Part shown: one piece after another, positions 22,658 to 22,829 of the stretch | Layout: every line of letters begins with the position of its first letter | How positions within the stretch are numbered: the stretch's first letter is position 1 | From: a virus | DNA length: 22,829 nt | Virus record (IMG/VR): IMGVR_UViG_3300020185_000274 | Coordinates: 1-22,829 of that record | Direction: 5' to 3' (one strand) | Program-made: the position numbers and the translations under genes | The notes under the pieces: generated by a model | Database searches by the model: none | Seen by the model: the letters and a program-made list of their open reading frames with translations, nothing else | Told to the model about the DNA's origin: nothing

Positions 22658-22665
22658 TATTTATT
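22658..22665 (+). promoter_or_regulatory. Candidate late-type promoter element (TATTTATT, variant)
   Basis: GTATATTTATTG holds a variant core, TATTTATT, at 22658-22665, 14 nt before the ATG at 22680. It differs from the other five cores in the last position. Confidence 0.4.
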
Positions 22666-22679
22666 GTAAATGCGCGTTT

Positions 22680-22829
22680 ATGATATCGTTAGTACAATTA
22701 TTAAATGAAGTGGAAGGTAAACCAAAAGCTATCATATTAGCCGGTGCTCCTGGTGCTGGTAAAGGTACAATCCTTAAGGGATTAGATCTAGGAGGTTTAA
22801 AAATTATGAATATAGATAATGTATTCATT
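22680..22829 (+). CDS. P-loop kinase-like protein, N-terminal part (runs off right edge)
   Basis: ATG 22680 opens a frame that stays open for 50 codons to the window edge. A hydrophobic strand (KAIILA) leads into a Walker A motif, GAPGAGKGT (residues 22-30), followed by a helix and a second strand, IMNIDNVF (42-49), whose Asp46 sits where zeta-toxin and nucleotide-kinase-like P-loop proteins carry a substrate-side acid. It may be a zeta-toxin-like or adenylate/polynucleotide kinase-like protein. A nearer ATG at 22670 gives only 12 codons and is not the gene. The start is 14 nt after the TATTTATT element and has no Shine-Dalgarno sequence. Function cannot be settled from the fragment. Confidence 0.7.
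   Translation, partial: MISLVQLLNEVEGKPKAIILAGAPGAGKGTILKGLDLGGLKIMNIDNVFI

Noticed and set aside
22670-22708. 12-codon ORF starting at ATG 22670
   Set aside because: It is too short and overlaps the P-loop gene start in another frame, with nothing to support it.
1-22829. tRNA genes, CRISPR array, insertion sequence, integrase/attachment site, intrinsic terminators
   Set aside because: None was seen on reading either strand; the hairpins found lack T-tracts, and no transposase or recombinase motif occurs in any reading frame.

Overview
The window is a stretch of a T4-like myovirus (contractile-tailed phage) genome. It is A+T-rich and almost entirely coding. Gene density is high, neighbouring genes overlap or are separated by a few bases, and no tRNA, rRNA, transposase or CRISPR array was seen. 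T4-type hallmarks are a gp55-like late sigma factor, baseplate proteins gp25 and gp6, a gp5-like spike/hub protein and a gp61-like primase. The host is most likely a marine Bacteroidota bacterium. Nearly all start codons lack a Shine-Dalgarno sequence and instead follow A/T-rich leaders or sit in TAATG stop-start overlaps, which fits that phylum. A SAR11-type host is not excluded.

Layout. (1) 1-843, minus strand: the N-terminal 281 codons of a fibre/collar-type virion protein, running off the left edge. (2) 844-953: divergent intergenic region. (3) 954-3356, plus strand: small proteins of unknown role (one membrane-anchored with a coiled coil, several soluble), an HD-domain phosphohydrolase and a second small membrane-anchored protein. 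A 102-bp gap at 2023-2124 holds a GA-rich tract, a hairpin and a possible 25-codon micro-ORF. (4) 3363-4076: the late sigma factor. (5) 4110-11812: a small acidic protein, the spike/hub gp5-like protein, a conserved structural protein, a small helical protein, gp25, gp6 and three further virion proteins. (6) 11796-17810: a 2004-residue virion protein with a LamG-like domain. (7) 17869-20460: three virion proteins, the last two being paralogues. (8) 20465-22643: replication and nucleic-acid enzymes (SegE-like GIY-YIG protein, primase, PD-(D/E)XK nuclease). (9) 22680 to the right edge: start of a P-loop kinase-like protein.

How the genes work together. The sigma factor would switch the host RNA polymerase to late promoters, and structural genes lie directly downstream of it. 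Six transcription-unit starts carry a shared element with core TATTTATA (last base variable) on the coding strand. This is the reverse complement of the T4 late promoter core TATAAATA, and it was not noticed inside genes, so it is a good candidate for this phage's late promoter. Two of these elements lie exactly 3 nt before a start codon, suggesting leaderless mRNAs.

The most unusual points are the reversed late-promoter-like element, the spike protein whose lysozyme position seems to be taken by an OmpA-like fold, the very large LamG-containing structural protein, the tandem virion paralogues, and the GA-rich micro-ORF region. No complete defence or anti-defence system was recognised. Assignments come from reading motifs by eye, without database searches.
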